From Xenopus tropicalis (Eukaryota > Chordata > Amphibia > Anura > Pipidae), in contig NC_030680.2 of assembly GCF_000004195.4 (NCBI RefSeq), positions 139,871,545 to 139,935,544 of the forward strand: a stretch of 64,000 nucleotides of DNA. The letters are read 5' to 3'. The translations under genes were made by a program, and so were the position numbers. The first letter of the stretch is position 1. Each line of letters opens with the position of its first letter. The notes under the pieces were generated by a model that saw only the letters and a list, made by a program, of their open reading frames with translations, did no database searches and was not told where the DNA came from. This document shows, piece after piece, positions 63,550-64,000 of the stretch.

Positions 63550-64000
63550 TGGCAGCAGATCCCTTATCCGGAAACCCATTATCCAGAAAGCTCTGAATTA
63601 CGGAAAGCCCATCTCCCATAGACTCCATTTTAATCAAATAATTTAGAATTTTAGAACGGATTCCTTTTTCTCTGTAATAATAAAACAGTACCTGTACTTG
63701 ATCCCAACTAAGATATAATTACCCCTTATTGGGGGCAAAACAGCCCTATTGGGTTTATTTAATGGTTAAATGATTCCCTTTTCTCTGTAATAATAAAACA
63801 GTACCTGTACTTGATCCCAACTAAGATATAATTACCCCTTATTGGGGGCAGAACAGCCCTATTGGGTTTATTTAATGGTTAAATGATTCCCTTTTCTCTG
63901 TAATAATAAAACAGTACCTGTACTTGATCCCAACTAAGATATAATTACCCCTTATTGGGGGCAGAACAGCCCTATTGGGTTTATTTAATGGTTAAATGAT
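63550..64000 (-). repeat. 113-bp-array MITE running off the right edge (at least 3 copies)
   Basis: Left arm GATCCCTTATCCGGAAACCC, CTCCATTTTAATCAAATAAT, then units with CTCTGTAATAATAAAACAGT at about 63671, 63783 and 63896. Same orientation as 5.0-5.6 and 61.2-61.7 kb. Confidence 0.88.

Overview
This window is vertebrate nuclear DNA, almost certainly from a clawed frog (Xenopus; X. tropicalis is my first guess, X. laevis is not excluded). Two multi-exon genes with GT-AG introns can be rebuilt by eye. The rest is dominated by short non-autonomous DNA transposons (MITEs) of several families, several carrying internal tandem arrays, which is typical of Xenopus. There are no bacterial-type operons, CRISPR arrays or phage genes. 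I saw no tRNA or rRNA gene, but without a covariance-model scan that is only an impression.

Both genes lie on the minus strand. ppp4r2 (regulatory subunit 2 of protein phosphatase 4) is complete: nine coding exons from 36,233 down to 22,394 join in frame into 401 codons plus stop. It has a CpG-island promoter at about 36.2-36.65 kb and a probable 1.4-kb 3'UTR ending near 20.96 kb. gxylt2 (glucoside xylosyltransferase 2, which adds xylose to O-glucose on Notch EGF repeats) is partial. Its last four coding exons (62,954 down to 50,916) give the C-terminal 241 residues, including the DTD metal/sugar-nucleotide motif; the upstream exons lie beyond the right edge. As I recall the human map, GXYLT2 then PPP4R2 occur in this order and orientation at 3p13, so the pair looks like conserved synteny. 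The products have no known shared pathway.

Layout: 1-20.9 kb is intergenic DNA downstream of ppp4r2, with MITEs, three large tandem arrays (113-bp units at 5.0-5.6 and 8.0-9.0 kb, a 75-bp satellite at 15.9-18.3 kb), a G-rich minisatellite at 14.1-14.5 kb, a 0.5-kb palindrome at 9.4-9.9 kb, and islands of non-repetitive sequence that could be conserved non-coding elements. 20.9-36.7 kb is ppp4r2. 36.7-50.9 kb is the intergenic interval, with more MITEs and a few candidate regulatory or transcribed islands. 50.9-64 kb is the 3' half of gxylt2, whose introns are heavily loaded with MITEs and arrays.

The most unusual structure is a pair of transposons with different ends (13.87-14.64 and 58.38-59.13 kb). 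They share a palindromic core with a CRE-like site and TATAAAAG boxes, each followed by a G-rich minisatellite. Others are a MITE family built as a string of separate hairpins, a clear case of a 113-bp array growing inside a MITE, and a splice-site-flanked 31-nt candidate microexon on the plus strand at 46.28 kb.
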